This document shows, one piece after another, positions 25,201-40,200 of a stretch of 64,000 nucleotides of DNA. The position numbers were made by a program, and so were the translations under genes. Source of the stretch: Gigantopelta aegis (Eukaryota; Mollusca; Gastropoda; Neomphalida; Peltospiridae); NCBI RefSeq assembly GCF_016097555.1, contig NC_054701.1, forward strand, positions 59,269,037 to 59,333,036. The letters are read 5' to 3'. The notes below the pieces were generated by a model. That model made no database searches and was not told the origin of the DNA. It saw only the letters and a list, made by a program, of their open reading frames with translations. Each line of letters starts with the position of its first letter. The stretch's first letter is position 1.

Positions 25201-28200
25201 AAAATAAGATTATATTTTATCAATTACAATATTAATATTTGAAATGCGCACAAAAATTACTTAAAGTCCCCATAACAAATTTTGGATATAAAAATCAAAA
25301 TTACCCCTCTCATATACTCTGTCCAAGATCAGGCCGCTGGCTTTCCAGAGATGGGACCTGGCATAAACATGCTTAAAAGCCTAGTGGTATAGGAGCATGT
25401 TAAAACTATCATACATACATACAAACATGACCAGGAACTGCAATACAATACTTGTAGGTTACTCAATACGTTGTATTCCAGGACTCCAAGAATTGAAAAT
25501 TTGCATAATCCATCAACGGGTTGCAAAAAAACAAAACATTCAGGTAACCCATTTTGTGTTTAGGTAATCCATCATGACCATGTAAATGATGTCACAAATT
25601 CAATGTGTGAACCAAAAATGGGTTACGTAAACTATATTTACTCAAGTGACGCGAGAACGGAACTATCGCTCTTGCAATTAACTATATTTACTCAAGCGAT
25701 GCGAGAACGAAACTATCGCTCTTGCAATTAACTATATTTACTCAAGCGATGCGAGAACGAAACTATCGCTCTTGCAATTAACTATATTTACTCAAGCGAC
25801 GCGAGAACGAAACTATCGCTCTTGCAATTAACTATATTTACTCAAGCGACGCGAGAACGGAACCATCGCTCTTGAAATTAACTATATTTACTCAAGCGAC
25901 GCGAGAACGGAACCATCGCTCTTGCAATTAACTATATTTACTCAAGCGACGCGAGAACGGAACCATCGCTCTTGAAATTAACTATATTTACTCAAGCGAC
26001 GCGAGAACGGAACCATCGCTCTTGCAATTAACTATATTTACTCAAGTGACGCGAGAACGGAACCATCGCTCTTGCAATTAACTATATTTACTCAAGTGAC
26101 GCGAGAACGGAACCATCGCTCTTGCAATTAACTATATTTACTCAAGTGACGCGAGAACGAAACTATCGCTCTTGCAATTAACTATATTTACTCAAGTGAC
26201 GCGAGAACGAAACTATCGCTTTTGCAATTAACTATATTTACTCAAGTGACGCGAGAACGGAACCATCGCTTTTGCAATTAACTATATTTACTCAAGTGAC
26301 GCGAGAACGAAACTATCGCTTTTGCAATTAACTATATTTACTCAAGTGAGGCGAGAACGAAACTATCGCTCTTGCAATTAACTATATTTACTCCAGCGAC
26401 GCGAGAACGAAACTATCGCTCTTGCAATTAACTATATTTACTCAAGCGACGCGAGAACGAAACTATCGCTCTTGCAATTAACTATATTTACTCAAGCGAC
26501 GCGAGAACGAAACTATAGCTCTTGCAATTTTCAGAGGCCAGTATTCCTTTGAGAATAGAAGCCAGGGGATATACACTGGTGGCACCTAACTCTGCGCACC
26601 TAAGCATTTGTGTTATATTTTAAAGTTAAAATATTTCTTTAAAAATATTTGTTTTACCGCCACAGTACAATGGAACAATAAACGTGTTACAACTAAAGTT
26701 ATTTTAATTTTAATGTTTTTTAAACTCAAGTAATGAGCACATTTTTAGTGGGACCCCCCTGCATTTACTGGCCTGCATGACAGCACATAACTCTGCGCAG
26801 CAAACATTAAAACAACCACTTCTGTCGCTAATGTTTACATAAAACAGCAACAAACAATGGATCCGACTTTTTATAAGTTCTAAATAATAAACACTTCCTG
26901 TTATAGTCTGTTTCAGAAACATTTAGATTGTGCAAATGAGATAAATATAAATGGTGTTCCATGCTCCTTAGTTTGGATAACACAAAATGACAATATTAAA
27001 AAAAGCCAATGTAAAAAATATTTGATCATTATTCAACAAAAATTGTCTATTATTAACTGTGTAAATGAGCACAAATAGTGTTCGTTAGACATATAGGACA
27101 ATCAATGATAATTTTAAAACAGACTATAGCTAAAATAGGCTATGCTGTCAGTGCAATTTTCAAAGTCTGTGTGCAGCCATTTTGCATTGTGTCAATCGGA
27201 GGGAAATTCAAAGTATGCTTGGATGTTTACGTTAACAGATAAAATAAGACATTCATTTCATTTATGGATTCATAAATTACAATAAGGTATGTATTGAAGC
27301 TTCTATGTAAACTTGTGTCAGTTGATATACAAGGTTGATCATTACAACGTTGACAGACACGTGTTGACAGGTGATACAAAAACATGTTGATTGAGGCTGG
27401 CAAAAGTATACTTTTAGTGCATTAATTCAGTTTTTTTCAATAAAAGTGTTATCGACCAGTTTTATACATATATTCACAATCAAGATGTGTTGTTTTAACA
27501 ACAGTTTTGTGAATTAAATTAACATTTTTGTTTGTTTACAAACATACCCCGACACTTGTTTCAAGACGTAATGTAACGTCATTAACATGTGCAGACCTTT
27601 CTGCCACGCAGACTAAGGTGACATATGAGTGTATATTTATAATGTTAATAAACATCAAGTTGGATAACAAGCACCATGTACACAGGTTGGGCAAAAAGGT
27701 CATACTGAAAAGTTACCCCCATCCAAAAGACCCTTCATGTGTTGTTCCTGGCTGTTGTGCTTGAGTGTCAATATGCTAACAAAATACTAACAAATATGAC
27801 TTATCGTCATAAACGATATCTAAATCTTACATATTTTTCTGTTATATAATGAGGTTAAGGCTTAATGTTTATGGAAATTATGCTATCATTATTTTTATCC
27901 AATTTGTGAGTAATATTACTAACAGAGTAAGTACGAAAACAAAAGGTGAAATAAACATTGTTATATTAAATGTACACAATGTACCATTTTCAGTTATCTG
28001 TCAGGATGTACACGCATGTTGCAATAGCTATAATAATGATGATAAATCATTTTTAATATGGCCATTGTTGTACCATTTCTCCATAAATCTTAAGATTTTC
28101 CTTGATTATTCTTGTTTTAAATTGGAGATACACTTTGCATGTATGTACAATAAATATATTGAAGAAATATTTTGAACTTCGAAAGCAGACATTCTTCAAA

Positions 28201-31200
28201 TAGGGTGGCTATTGCTATTGCTGTGAGGTAACAGAAGAAAGGTTTTTTTAACCTTCTGACTACTGAAGGCGAGATATCTCGCCCGAAGTCACAACAGTCG
28301 ATATACAGTGCATTCCCCAATTCATATTTCCTGCCATTTTGCACATGGCACTCACCGGAAATATTAATATAACAACAGGAAACAGTTTAGTTTAGAGTAT
28401 GATTGCTTTAGTTTTTAGTTTTCCATGAAAAATACCTTGGAATTTTTAGTTCAAAACATGGTTTTCTGCAAGTAGGCCTATTTTCACTTAACAACAATGG
28501 CGACACATCACAGTCATTTTCAGAGATCGATAGCTGATTGTGACAGCTAATTTGATAATAAATTTGACCGTTTTACCAAAAACAAAATCACCAAATATTA
28601 GGATAAGAATCGTAAATAATTTTTTTAAACAAATTCTGGTCAGAAAACCACTATTATTGATAAATACTGGACAATCTGGCAACAAATGCCTGTAAGTAAA
28701 CGCGACTTTTAAAAACAAATTGCCTAATTTTAATCAACATTAACTGATCTAAAATATCCTAAAAATTAGAAAAACCCACGAAAATAATACTTACCAATTG
28801 AAATATGAACTTTATTTTATGTATTTATAAATAAATTTAAGTGAAAATATACGAGTCAAAATTATAAGCTTGTACCCCCTCAACGTGGTTTTTGTCAATA
28901 ATTAATCGAGTAATGAGAATGTTAAAGAATACCTGGAGACATTCGAGAGGCTCAGTCCTGCGGACGGACCAGTGCATCCACGTGCGCTGTGAGTTATCTC
29001 GCTCTATGCCGTCCGGTTCGGCCACGTAGCAGGTCTCACACCGACTGATCAGTTCGAAGTGCTTGATGTTGTCCATTCGGCACGCCCACATTGACGGGGT
29101 CAGGCCGTCCTGGTCGCGGACACCCACGTTGGCCAGCCGCTCCAGAAGTAACTGAAATGTGGAAAGGAATATATTGGTTCATAACGACACCTCGGCACAT
29201 TTTAAAACTACAGCTGTTTAAATGTCTAGACAATGGCTATTTCAACGCATGGTCGAGAAGAGAGAGAGACAGCATATAATTAGTTACATGCTTATAACAG
29301 GTCAACTACTAAGCAATGCTGATAATATATTGTATGTGTTGTATTATACACAATTTTTATGTAATCCTTCTCGAGACCATAGAATAAGTTCAACTGTCAT
29401 TGCAGGCCAAGAGGAACACTTTGTGAAGAAGCGTGTGTGTGTGTGTGTAGGTGGGGGGGGGGGGGGGGAGGGGAGGGTGCACTTGCTGTAGCTAGGTGGG
29501 GACACAAATACATTTTAATGCTTTGTAATAATGTAATTATATAATAGCAGTGTTTCTGCCAGAAAGAAATTTTAGGGTGTGGCGCTATGGAATTGAATGC
29601 AACCACAGTCAACAAGGGGTATGGAGGGCCTCCCCCAGAAAGAAAATGGGTTACGGTTAGGGTTAGGGTTAAGAAAATCATACATTAATGATAAGAGTAA
29701 TTAATTTTGTCAAAAGGTTAACGTTAAAAAATAAATCTGCAAAAAAATCTGGGTATGGCACCATACCCATTTTACCCTCTGGCAGAAACCCTGAATAGGA
29801 TCAAAAAAACTTTTGCCCCTCGCCCTCCCTCCATCCCTAGTTTCTACCGGCCTGCATTGACATGCAACTAACAATAAACATATAATTTAGTTGTGAAACC
29901 AAAATATTTTGAGTTCTTTCTTTAATGAGCTGTTGCCAAGATTAAAAGCAATGTTTGCCCATACAAAGCAACAGCAGCAAACTCACAGTAAGACATTCAT
30001 GGCTAGGTGTCGTAACGGCCCAGTGGATGGGTGCCCTGTCATTGGTGTCCTGGACACTGAAGTCGCCACCGTAGTCAAGAAGCAAACTCAGTGCAACATG
30101 GTTGCCATCATGACAGGCCCTGTGAAGAGCTGTTGAGCCATCTGAAATACAACAACAAAATTTTAAAAATAAATTTTAAAAATAATAGTAATGTCAAGTT
30201 AATTAAAACCGGCCTCGGTGGTGTCGTGGTTAAGCCATCAGACATAAGGCTTGTCGGTTCCACCCAAAGTGAGTTTTAACGACTCAGTGCGTAGGTGTAA
30301 GGCCACTACAAACTCTTTTCTGTCACTAACCACTAACAACTAACAACTAACCCACTGTCCTGGACAGACAGCCCAGGTAGTTGAAGTGTGTGCCTAGGAC
30401 AGTGTGTTTGAAACGTAATTAGATATAAGCACGAAAATAATTTGAAATGAAAGTTATTTAAGGCATCACTTATTTTGTCTCGATCAATATGCAAAGTCCA
30501 TTTGCCTTCTAATTCTTACACCATATATATACATAGCTGGCATTTTATAAATAGACAAGACCAATAAAACAAACCTTATGAATGAACCATGCTGGCCATG
30601 GGTGTGGGTTTGGATGTGGGGTTGGGGGTTGGCCAGTGTACATTTTTAAACTGTTTATGCACACCTAGGATGAGGGAGGAGGGTACACATAGCTGATCAA
30701 AGTACTCTGTGAAAATGCTCCAATCTACATGTACAATACAGCAATATAGTTCTACTCAGAAATAACACATTGGGTATTCGAAAAGCAGAAAGGGGCATGA
30801 TGTAGCCCAGTGGTAAAGCACTCGCTCGATGCGCGGTTAATCTGGGATCGATCCCCGTCGGTGGGCCTATTGGGCTATTTCTTGTTCCAGCCAGTGCCCC
30901 ACGACTGGTATATCAAAGGCCGTGGTATGTACTACCTTGTCTGTGGGATGATGCATATAAAAGATCCCTTGCTGCTAATCGAAAAGTGTAGCCCATGAAG
31001 TGGTGACAGCGGGTTTCCTCTCTCAATATCTGTGTGGTCCTTAACCATATAATCAAAAATAAAATGTGTTGAGTGCATCATTAAATAAAACATTTCTTTC
31101 TTACTTAGAAATAACACATTGGGTGGTATTCTAAAAGCAGAAGCCATAAAATATAACAGACAAAGGACATCAATGACTTTCAAGACTATGTGTCATAATT

Positions 31201-34200
31201 ACAATAACCAGTTATTAATGTGCTGGTGGTGTTCAATTTTTTTCTTTCTTTTTTTTCAATGCACCTCAATGTTATTCATCATTCATGTATTTTATTACAT
31301 TTACTGCAATGTCTTACATAACATACAAGATTTCACAAAAATAGTTATCACAGGTTCAAATGACATTTTGTCTGAAGTTTCATATTTTCCTCTCAGATTC
31401 TCTTTTAAAAATTGATCTCATTACTATAAATAAATAAGTAATCTTATGTATATTGGGTCCTCTTTATATTGCTGTATATAATGTATCTAATAATATTCAG
31501 GGGAAATTTTGTGTTCAAAATTTTGATTAGCGACATTTCTTATCAATTGAAAATTGATTAGCAACTACTGACTTAGGTCTGTTTAATGTTTTAATATTGT
31601 GTAGTGATCTTTGAAACTTGCATAGTTAATTGCAATGCGATACTGAACAAAATGTTTCCTGATATTTTATCAGAACTGTAAAGAATGGGAAATAAGATAA
31701 TTGACATTGACATAATTTCTAATATTTATATAGAGTAATACTAGTTAATGACGTCGGATATCTGCTTTATCCTGTGAAGGTAAGAATGGGAAATTTATCA
31801 TTTGGCCTGAACAGGATAAACCAGATATTCAACGTCATTAACTAGTTATTATTTTTATCTTGAAGACTATAAACATTAAAGAAAAAAGCTATTATGTCTG
31901 TTACATTGTACGATAATGACCTACAGGTCAAATGAGCGATTTTGTAATGTAACTATGCGTGTGACATCACATGAGTGATATCAAAAGTCATATCCTGTTA
32001 GTAGCAGGATATGACTTTCCTTTTTCCGTCATATTCTGTCAACAGAAAGTGAAACTGCAGGATAAAAATAGATATAAATACTGAATTACACGGACATGGC
32101 TTATTGCAGAGTAATATTATATCCACACAGAGGACTGATACTTTATCCTTTTTATTTATAGCAATAAATGTATAACTGTTCCATGGGTCTGAACATCTTT
32201 CAAAGTAATCATGCACTTTGATTTTATCTGTCTATAACTATATAGATCTATATGTCTACATACTACAAATCAGTATAGTTGTACTATATAAACTAAAATG
32301 CTATGTTTATCGTCATAAGCTGAATATTTTTAGTTCAGATTAAATGTCAAATGAGCACGAAAGACGTCATAGGAATGTTAATTTGATCGAGTGATGTCCA
32401 ATTAAGAGGCAGTGTTCAGAGGCAGTCTCGGCACAAATGCCCACGGATGTCATCAGCCCCGACCAATTTCAATGTACTTATTGATCGTAGCTCTCTCCAC
32501 CTGCAAATAACATGAAATCAATACCGCTGCCATTCCGTGACGTATGTGTACATGGGATTATTCATCATAACTACATTCAATACTAGACGTATAACTAAAA
32601 ACAAATGTGTTTGTTTTGTTGCGCTTAGTGTTTTTCAGTCTTGTTAAGCATGCAGTGACCTTTACTCGGTGAACTGCATGGCTGTGTATCTTGTCACTTA
32701 GTTCTGTTCAAGAAATTATCATTTGATGGAAAGAGAAAGCATGTTTTCTGAGGCTTGTTCACAAAAACGATCTTGGGGGGGGGGGTGGGGGTGGTGATGG
32801 AAGAGGGGCCAGTATCATAATTATTTTATACAAGCGGGTCTTCTACATGTTTTCTCTTATGCATACATGGTTGAAATAAAAGTACATTTAGTGGATTATG
32901 GGTATATACAACATTGGTGAGTACAGGAATGTTGTAAGTTACAAGTATTAAAAAGGTACAAATAAATCATAGCTGGGTTGGATTTGAGTGGCTTCTAAAA
33001 TATTGGTAATGATACATTTGTTTTCTCAACTACAATGGATGCAAAATAAATAAATACATTAAAAGGACCTTTATTCTATCACTAAGAAGATCTTTTCAAA
33101 CACTAGTGTGTTGGATTCACAAGGAATGACAAATTATTTGTAAAGTACATAGGGTCACTATTTGTTTTCTTTACGACAATAAAAAAACCTAAGTGTACAC
33201 ATTTCATTTGCTTGATTTCTAAATCTATTGTTTGTAAGTATAAAATGGGGTGGAGTTTGCAAACGATAATACATGTGATGATTATTTCAAAACTGATTTT
33301 TAATTCCTTTTGTTTTCCACCACTTCATCTGTCATTGGGATGTTTTTTCTTTCAATTCTGAATGCATTTGAAAACCTAGTACAAACATCACTTGCATAAT
33401 ACCTGCCATTTTTCCTTTGTCAAGTTAAAACATAAAGTAATATATATAGAGGACCAATTATTATCAAATTTATGTCCCGTTTTACATTCTATTTATCATT
33501 TCAGCTAAAAAAATTGTATCTTCAATAATCTCATACTTATGGGGGGAAAATTGCTGGGGAAACAAAATGAAGTTTGAACTACTACAAACATTAGGTCATG
33601 ATTCATGGTCAAGTTGTTTAACATGTACATTCAGAGCAGCTGTTACAGTACATGCCTGTCATAGGCACACGTTCTGACAACTGCCAGCTTTTCCATTGAG
33701 ACAGGATTAGGTCAATAGAAATTTTTAAAAATTAGGTCAATAGAAACACATTAATATAGACGTTGATATTCTACATGGGAAATACACTTAATATGTAATT
33801 TTAGTTGTTGAAAAGGCTTTGTTAACTGGAAAGACCTAAGTAACAGTCCCTTTAATGTATGAACTGTCAGATAATGCCACGTGAGTCTACTTCACAAATC
33901 AGTCAAGCATTTCTCAATCCCTGCCAGGTCTGCACTTTGATCAGACCTACAGTAGTTCATCAAGATAAACGTCTCTGGCACGATATTTATTATTGTGATG
34001 TTTATTGCTGTGCCGTAACGTTTATCCATTGGATCGAATTTTATATTTGCAATCACGATTTAATAAAATCAGGCATATGTGCTTTATTTAAGAGCCTCAA
34101 CAAGTACAACAACGTATTTTAATAAACTTTAGACAAAAATATGAATTACAATACCAGGGCTAGAAATGAAAAAAAAGTTACATGCACCATTAAAATTCTG

Positions 34201-37200
34201 GATGCACCAAAAATAAGGTAAATCGGAATTATTCGGCAATACCTATATTTATTTATTAACAGTACCAGAACGTTATACAACTGCGTTTATTACTGATTCT
34301 TGATCAAATTTGAAAATTTCACCCAACAGCAATCTATAACAGACCTATTACAAAAACGTACGAATATTTGTGTTTTGTATTAAGCAAGTTATCAACTTTT
34401 GTAACTCGATAAGATCTGTTGGTATAATATAAATTAGCCTACGGAATTCGACGAGAAGTTGCGATTGAAATAATCACTGGCTGACTTGGAGTCAACTACG
34501 CGAGTAACGCACCTGCACGTTCGCAATCATTTGATCAAGTGCCCATATCTGAGGTCTAAAATGTTCAAGGCAGTTACGGTACTTTGTATTGATCACAGAT
34601 CTGGCGGAGTTCAATTTGTCAGTGACGACAATAACTGTGTTATGCGCAAGGATACCCCAAAGTCGGTCTCGACCACCTTCCCTAATACCGTTCACGGATA
34701 TAACCGAGATATTGCTGGCAATTTTCCCAAATATATTTCACGGAAATGACCGAAAGGGCACCATTGTTGTAAGTAGGATTATGGGATACAAAATGGATGC
34801 GCCCATAAGATAAAAGTTATCGTTTTCATGTGGCGAACAGATTACGAAATGCATACGCAAAATTCAACAACTTGAGTCTGAATCTGGTAGACAACAGGAT
34901 ACTAGTATACGCAATACACAGTACTTGAAAAATATTAGCATGCACTGCGTGCACCCAGTTTTAAAAGTTACATGCACACGCAAAAATCAGCATGCACCGG
35001 TGCATGTACTAACACTGCATTTTGAGCCCTGAATACCTTTGGTAACCTTTCCAGGATTAGATGTTTGAAGATGACACATTTAAACATTTGAAAGCTATTT
35101 TTATCTTGGTACATCGAAAATGCGGAATGAAAATTTTGCGAAACGAAAATTATTCGTATCAAGCATTTTACGTCCACCCAATAAAAAGAAATATTGCGGA
35201 AATGAATGGAATTGATTATTTATTTTGTTATTTTTGTTTCTATATATGTGCTTTGTGTGGGTTGCATTATATGCATTGTTAATAATATTATCACATTAAA
35301 GTTTTGGGGTGTATTATTATTTTTTAGTATTATTAAAAAAAATAATGATTGTTAGTACAGGTCATTACTTATTTTAAGGCCTTCATTTATTTACTTTTTT
35401 AAAAATTATTATTTCCTTTAGTATTTTTTTTTCAAATATTATTATTACAGGCCATTGCTTACATGTGTTTCAAAGGTTTTTCTCCTTTTTTTTTCTTTTT
35501 TTTTAGCTATAATTACTGGTTATTAGTTATTTTAGGAGTTTTATTCAGTTAAAAACAAAATATATATATAAATTTCTTATAATTAACATGCACAGCCCCC
35601 AACCCAACAACCTAAAAAATCATTGATTATAATAGTTTCATTAATCTTTCATAATATTTATATTAATCTTTTATAGCAAGTGCTGGGGAAAGGTGAATAG
35701 ACACACAAAGAAATGGGGAAACACAATTTGAAAGTTAAACTGGCTGTTTTTAAAATATTTTATCCATGTAAATCTAAAATGTTATAATGATTGTCAGCTC
35801 CATGTAATTTATTCCTTGAAACATATTCATGTAACTACTTTCAAAACTTGTGCTATAAGTCATATGTAGTTACATTACAAATCTGCACAGCAATGTACTT
35901 AAATAAAGTACTGAAAAAGTATGTTCAACTACATAATTATCAAGCATTAAGTCTCAAATGTTAACCATAACATTTAGAAATTAACATAAGTGTATGTACA
36001 TGTTAACAGTAAACTTACCTGAAGAAATCCTGGTACCAATTGAGGATTGCCTCACAACCATATGAACATGTCTTGTAATTAATGCATAAGTGTGACTTGA
36101 TGACAAATGCTGCTTGTGATGACTGCCTTGTACCTGTCTGCACATTGGATAAACTGATGTGCATTTTGATTCCTACTTAACCGTTTGAACATTAACTATG
36201 TTGTTGAGGATTGCCTCCAACATTATGTGTTGTTGAATGTAATCAATTCATAAACGTGACTTGGTGACAACTGCTGCTTGAGACAACTGCCTCGTATCAA
36301 TGTGTGTTAAACACGGGTTAGCACACTAAATTACGAATAATGCACATTAACAAGAAACAAGAAACAAGCAAATCCGTGATATCTTGCCACCCCGTTTCAT
36401 CCTCTATGTCTGTCTCCCCCACCCCTCTGTGTTGTGTGTGTATATAAGTGTATGTGTGTGTGCGTGCATGTGTGAGTGTAACGGAAACATTTATAAATGA
36501 AAAAAATTTAGTTAATAATTAAATTAATTCATTAATTTATTTATTATCATTATTATTAAATCAATAATTTATTTATGTTATTTATTTATTATAATTACTA
36601 ACATTATTCAGTAATTTATTATTATAGTATTATTTATTAAGTATTAATTAATTAATTTTTTATTATATTATGTAATTGTTATTATTAATTAATTTATTAT
36701 CTATTAATTTATTTAAAAAAAAATATTATTCATTAATTAAGTTTATTTATTTATTTATTATTATTATTAAACGTGATATTCCATTAAACATCGTGGAAGA
36801 AACTCGTGAACCCGAGACGAATAATAATAAAAATAATCCGATTCCGCCAACAGTTTTCAATCACATTTTAAATATGCTCACAATGGCCGGCGGGAATATT
36901 CGAGATTTTGTTCGTAACTGAAAATTGGATTAATGCAGAATTACTATTTGGACAAACTGTCTATTTATGCGTAAAACGTGACTCGGTAAGTTTTCTTTAT
37001 ACAGTAAGTGTTTATATTTATTGTTACATCTCATATTTTGCCACGAAATAACTAATTTCATGGTTGTATCGATTCCGCCTGAAATCTGGGCGGAAACTGC
37101 ATGCTTGCTTTTGCTGTTAAAGTTGTAAAACATCGGGTCCAATAAATGTCAAAATGTTAAAAAACGGACCGTAGATGTTTACCTTGGTGAACTAACCTAC

Positions 37201-40200
37201 AGTGACAACAAACTACACATGAGGTCAGTTAGGCTGAACCAAAACAACAGCTTGTTTCCTATTACATGTTGAAAAAAACAGGGCAATTAAGTAATAAAAA
37301 AAACACATTTTTATTAGGACAAATTATTTTATATGATAAACAAATCATTACAACACCAAAGCGGTTATTTTTTATATAATTGGTTTTTTCTTGGTAATTT
37401 AAAAAACAACCAAAAAAACAACAACCGGTCAGCAAGTTAAAAATAGGCTTGGTTTGGTAACTTGAAACACACATATTTTATGTTAAGCGTACAGAGTATC
37501 TATTAGTATAGTATTACTTACCATGAGCTCTCATGTTGACATCAGCATTACTTTCCAGCAGCACATTCAGAGCCTCATCTTGGTCAAAGTGAACCGCATA
37601 GGTCAGTGCTGAACGCCCTATTCCATCAGCTAGGTTTATACACTCTGGGTCTGAAATAAGGATTATTTCATTTCAACTTATTTCCGTGCTTATATCCAAT
37701 TAAGGTTCAAGCACGCTGTTCTGGGAACACCACTCAGCTATCTGTCCAGGACAGTGCATGGGTCAGTTGTTAATTGTTAGTGGTTAGTGAAAGAGAAGAG
37801 GGGGTAGTGGTGTTGCACTTACCCACTTAGTTGTTAAAATTCACTTTGGGTGGGAGCCGGTACCGGGCTGCGAACCCAGTACCTACCAGTCTTATGTCCG
37901 AGGCCGGTGATATAAAGATTAAACTTAACACAACTGCCTATGCTGGACTTATAAACAAGATATTTGTGTAACAATTAAGTGATTTATTTTTAGGATTTAA
38001 AAATAAATAAATAAATAAAACCAATCCAGTGCTATTACTAATACTGCTAAAATGTTTTTATCATGTACATTCTATACATCCAGTGACTTAATAATCATAT
38101 TGATATACTAGTACTTACCTTTGTTTGACACCTAATAGCCAATTTCTATTTTTGTGCTGGGGTGTCATTAAACATTCATTCATTCAACAACACCTATCTT
38201 ATCATTCAAGTGTTCCCATGGTACCAGCACAACACTATATAGAGTACTCAATTGAGCTGTCAGAATTTAGAGATAACTATTCTTAAAAGGAAAGAAGGAA
38301 ATGTTTTATTTAACAAGGCACTCAACACATTATATTTACGGTTATATGGCGTCAGACATATGGTTAAGGACCACACATATATTGAGAGAGGAAACCCGCT
38401 GTCGCCACTTCATGCGCTACTCTTTTCGATTAGCAGCAAGGGATCTTTTATATGCACCATCCCACAGACAGGGTAGTACATACGAGAAATAGCCCAATGG
38501 GCCCACCGATGGGAACTGATCCCAGACTGACCACACATCAAGCGGGTGCTTTACCACTGGGGTACGTCCCGCCCCCTATACTTAAAAGATCCCAATCAAA
38601 CAAAATGTATCCACTGTTGTGTTTGGTGTATTGCATATATCGCATATAACACCGACTCCCAATGCATCGTCACAGTAATAACCCATCTATGATAAGTTAT
38701 TATAACTCGGCTGTGTCTTGGCGTATTTAAAGTTATGAAACCAAACAATGTTAAACTGTGTCAACCTAGAAATGTGAACAAGCCATTGGGCACACAAGTA
38801 AACACTACATCCACAATGTTTGATTTTGCTTGCCCCACCTCTAGGCCAGGAATTGTCAGAATGCCAAACCAACATGCCCTGTAAGTGTTATGAGGTTACC
38901 AAGGAGCATATTCAGCACATGGCAGTAGAGGTTTGTCACACACCCTTCAAACAGAATCATATTCATTTGGGGGGGGGGGGGATTGTTTCTTTTTTAAAAA
39001 AACACCACAAACATATAACAGAGACAATTTTTAAAAAAAAATTTTTAGAATATCACAAACATAGATGATAATGAGATGAAGGGTAAAACCACAGTACTTC
39101 CATTTCGGTATGGAACTAGTTGACAGGGCCAAGTTCCATGCTTGCTGTCAGTTGAGATATCTTGGTATCACCTGACTCTGGCGTACACTGAATCTACAGT
39201 GTCTGCAGCATAATCATTCCCCCATATGGGGTCGTACACTCCGGAGACACACCCATAATCGCATCCGCAAAGTGGGTGAAACTTGTTGTATGTGGTTTTA
39301 CACTACCCCACTGAGCCTGGTGGTGCATTTGCTCTGGGTGGGAATAAGTATAAGAATGAAAATTTCCACACTGCCTCAGATGGGTCATAAATGCATTACC
39401 TACCAGGCTTATACAGAAGCATATTTATAATTTTAAGTTCAATCAAATAAATAAAATCTGTACAATTCCTGTAACATTAGAGCATTTTCCTTTCTTGTTT
39501 TTTCTTTTGTTTTATTTCGAATGAACCAGTGTTTAAAATTAAACACTAATCAATGAAGCATGCAGTTGCATTTCAGTAACCTACATCTAAATTGGTCTAA
39601 TACTTTTGCAGACTGGAAAGAGCTGTCTGCACATGGTCAAGCCTGTAGTGTCATAAATAATATTAATCTGTGAAGTCAACCCGTAATTTGTATTCATGAA
39701 AGGCCAGTGGGCAGAGCTTAAGCCCACGTTTAATGGAACATGGTGTTTTTAAGGCGATGCTGCCTAAGTTTTTGGTGAATATGACATGAAATGTTTTCCA
39801 TGGATGACATTAAATGGTATAGGTAGATAGATTATCATTCTACGAATATGAATTTACAGTTGGAATCAGTCTCATTGATTTGTGTTACTGACCCTTACTC
39901 AATATATGACAATACAGAATACACGCATAACTTGTATCATCGAGTGGTACTAACTAAACTCCAACCAGAACCTTAATGCCCATGTCATAAGCTATAGGTT
40001 ACCTCGGTCCAGTTCCACGAAGCAATCTTAGTGCTAAGATCACCTAAAGTTCATCAGGACTTTATACACTTAAGATGATCTTAGGGCAAAGATCACTTCA
40101 TGGAATGGGGCCCAGGTCTGTATTTTGTGATAACCTGTAAATAGGTTACCCTGGAAGCACATTGTTTATCACCGGCCTCGGTGGCGTCGTGGTTAGGCCA

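Noticed and set aside
27528-28175. Two plus-strand ORFs of 78 and 108 codons in intron D-E
   Set aside because: AT-driven composition, no recognisable motif, no splice or start context; judged random.
29655-29672. Telomere-like TTAGGG units (also 58528-58547)
   Set aside because: Only two to three units; the first lies inside a MITE whose other copies have degenerate versions.
32453-32500. Possible 48-bp terminal exon (VERATINKYIEIGRG then stop) after a TTTGCAG acceptor on the minus strand
   Set aside because: No partner exon, and joining it to exon B in phase gives a different short frame. A single AG plus a short open frame is expected by chance.
34486-34813. Overlapping ORFs within the 34155-35031 element as a possible transposase
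   Set aside because: No catalytic or zinc-finger motif, and the element is too short for an autonomous copy.
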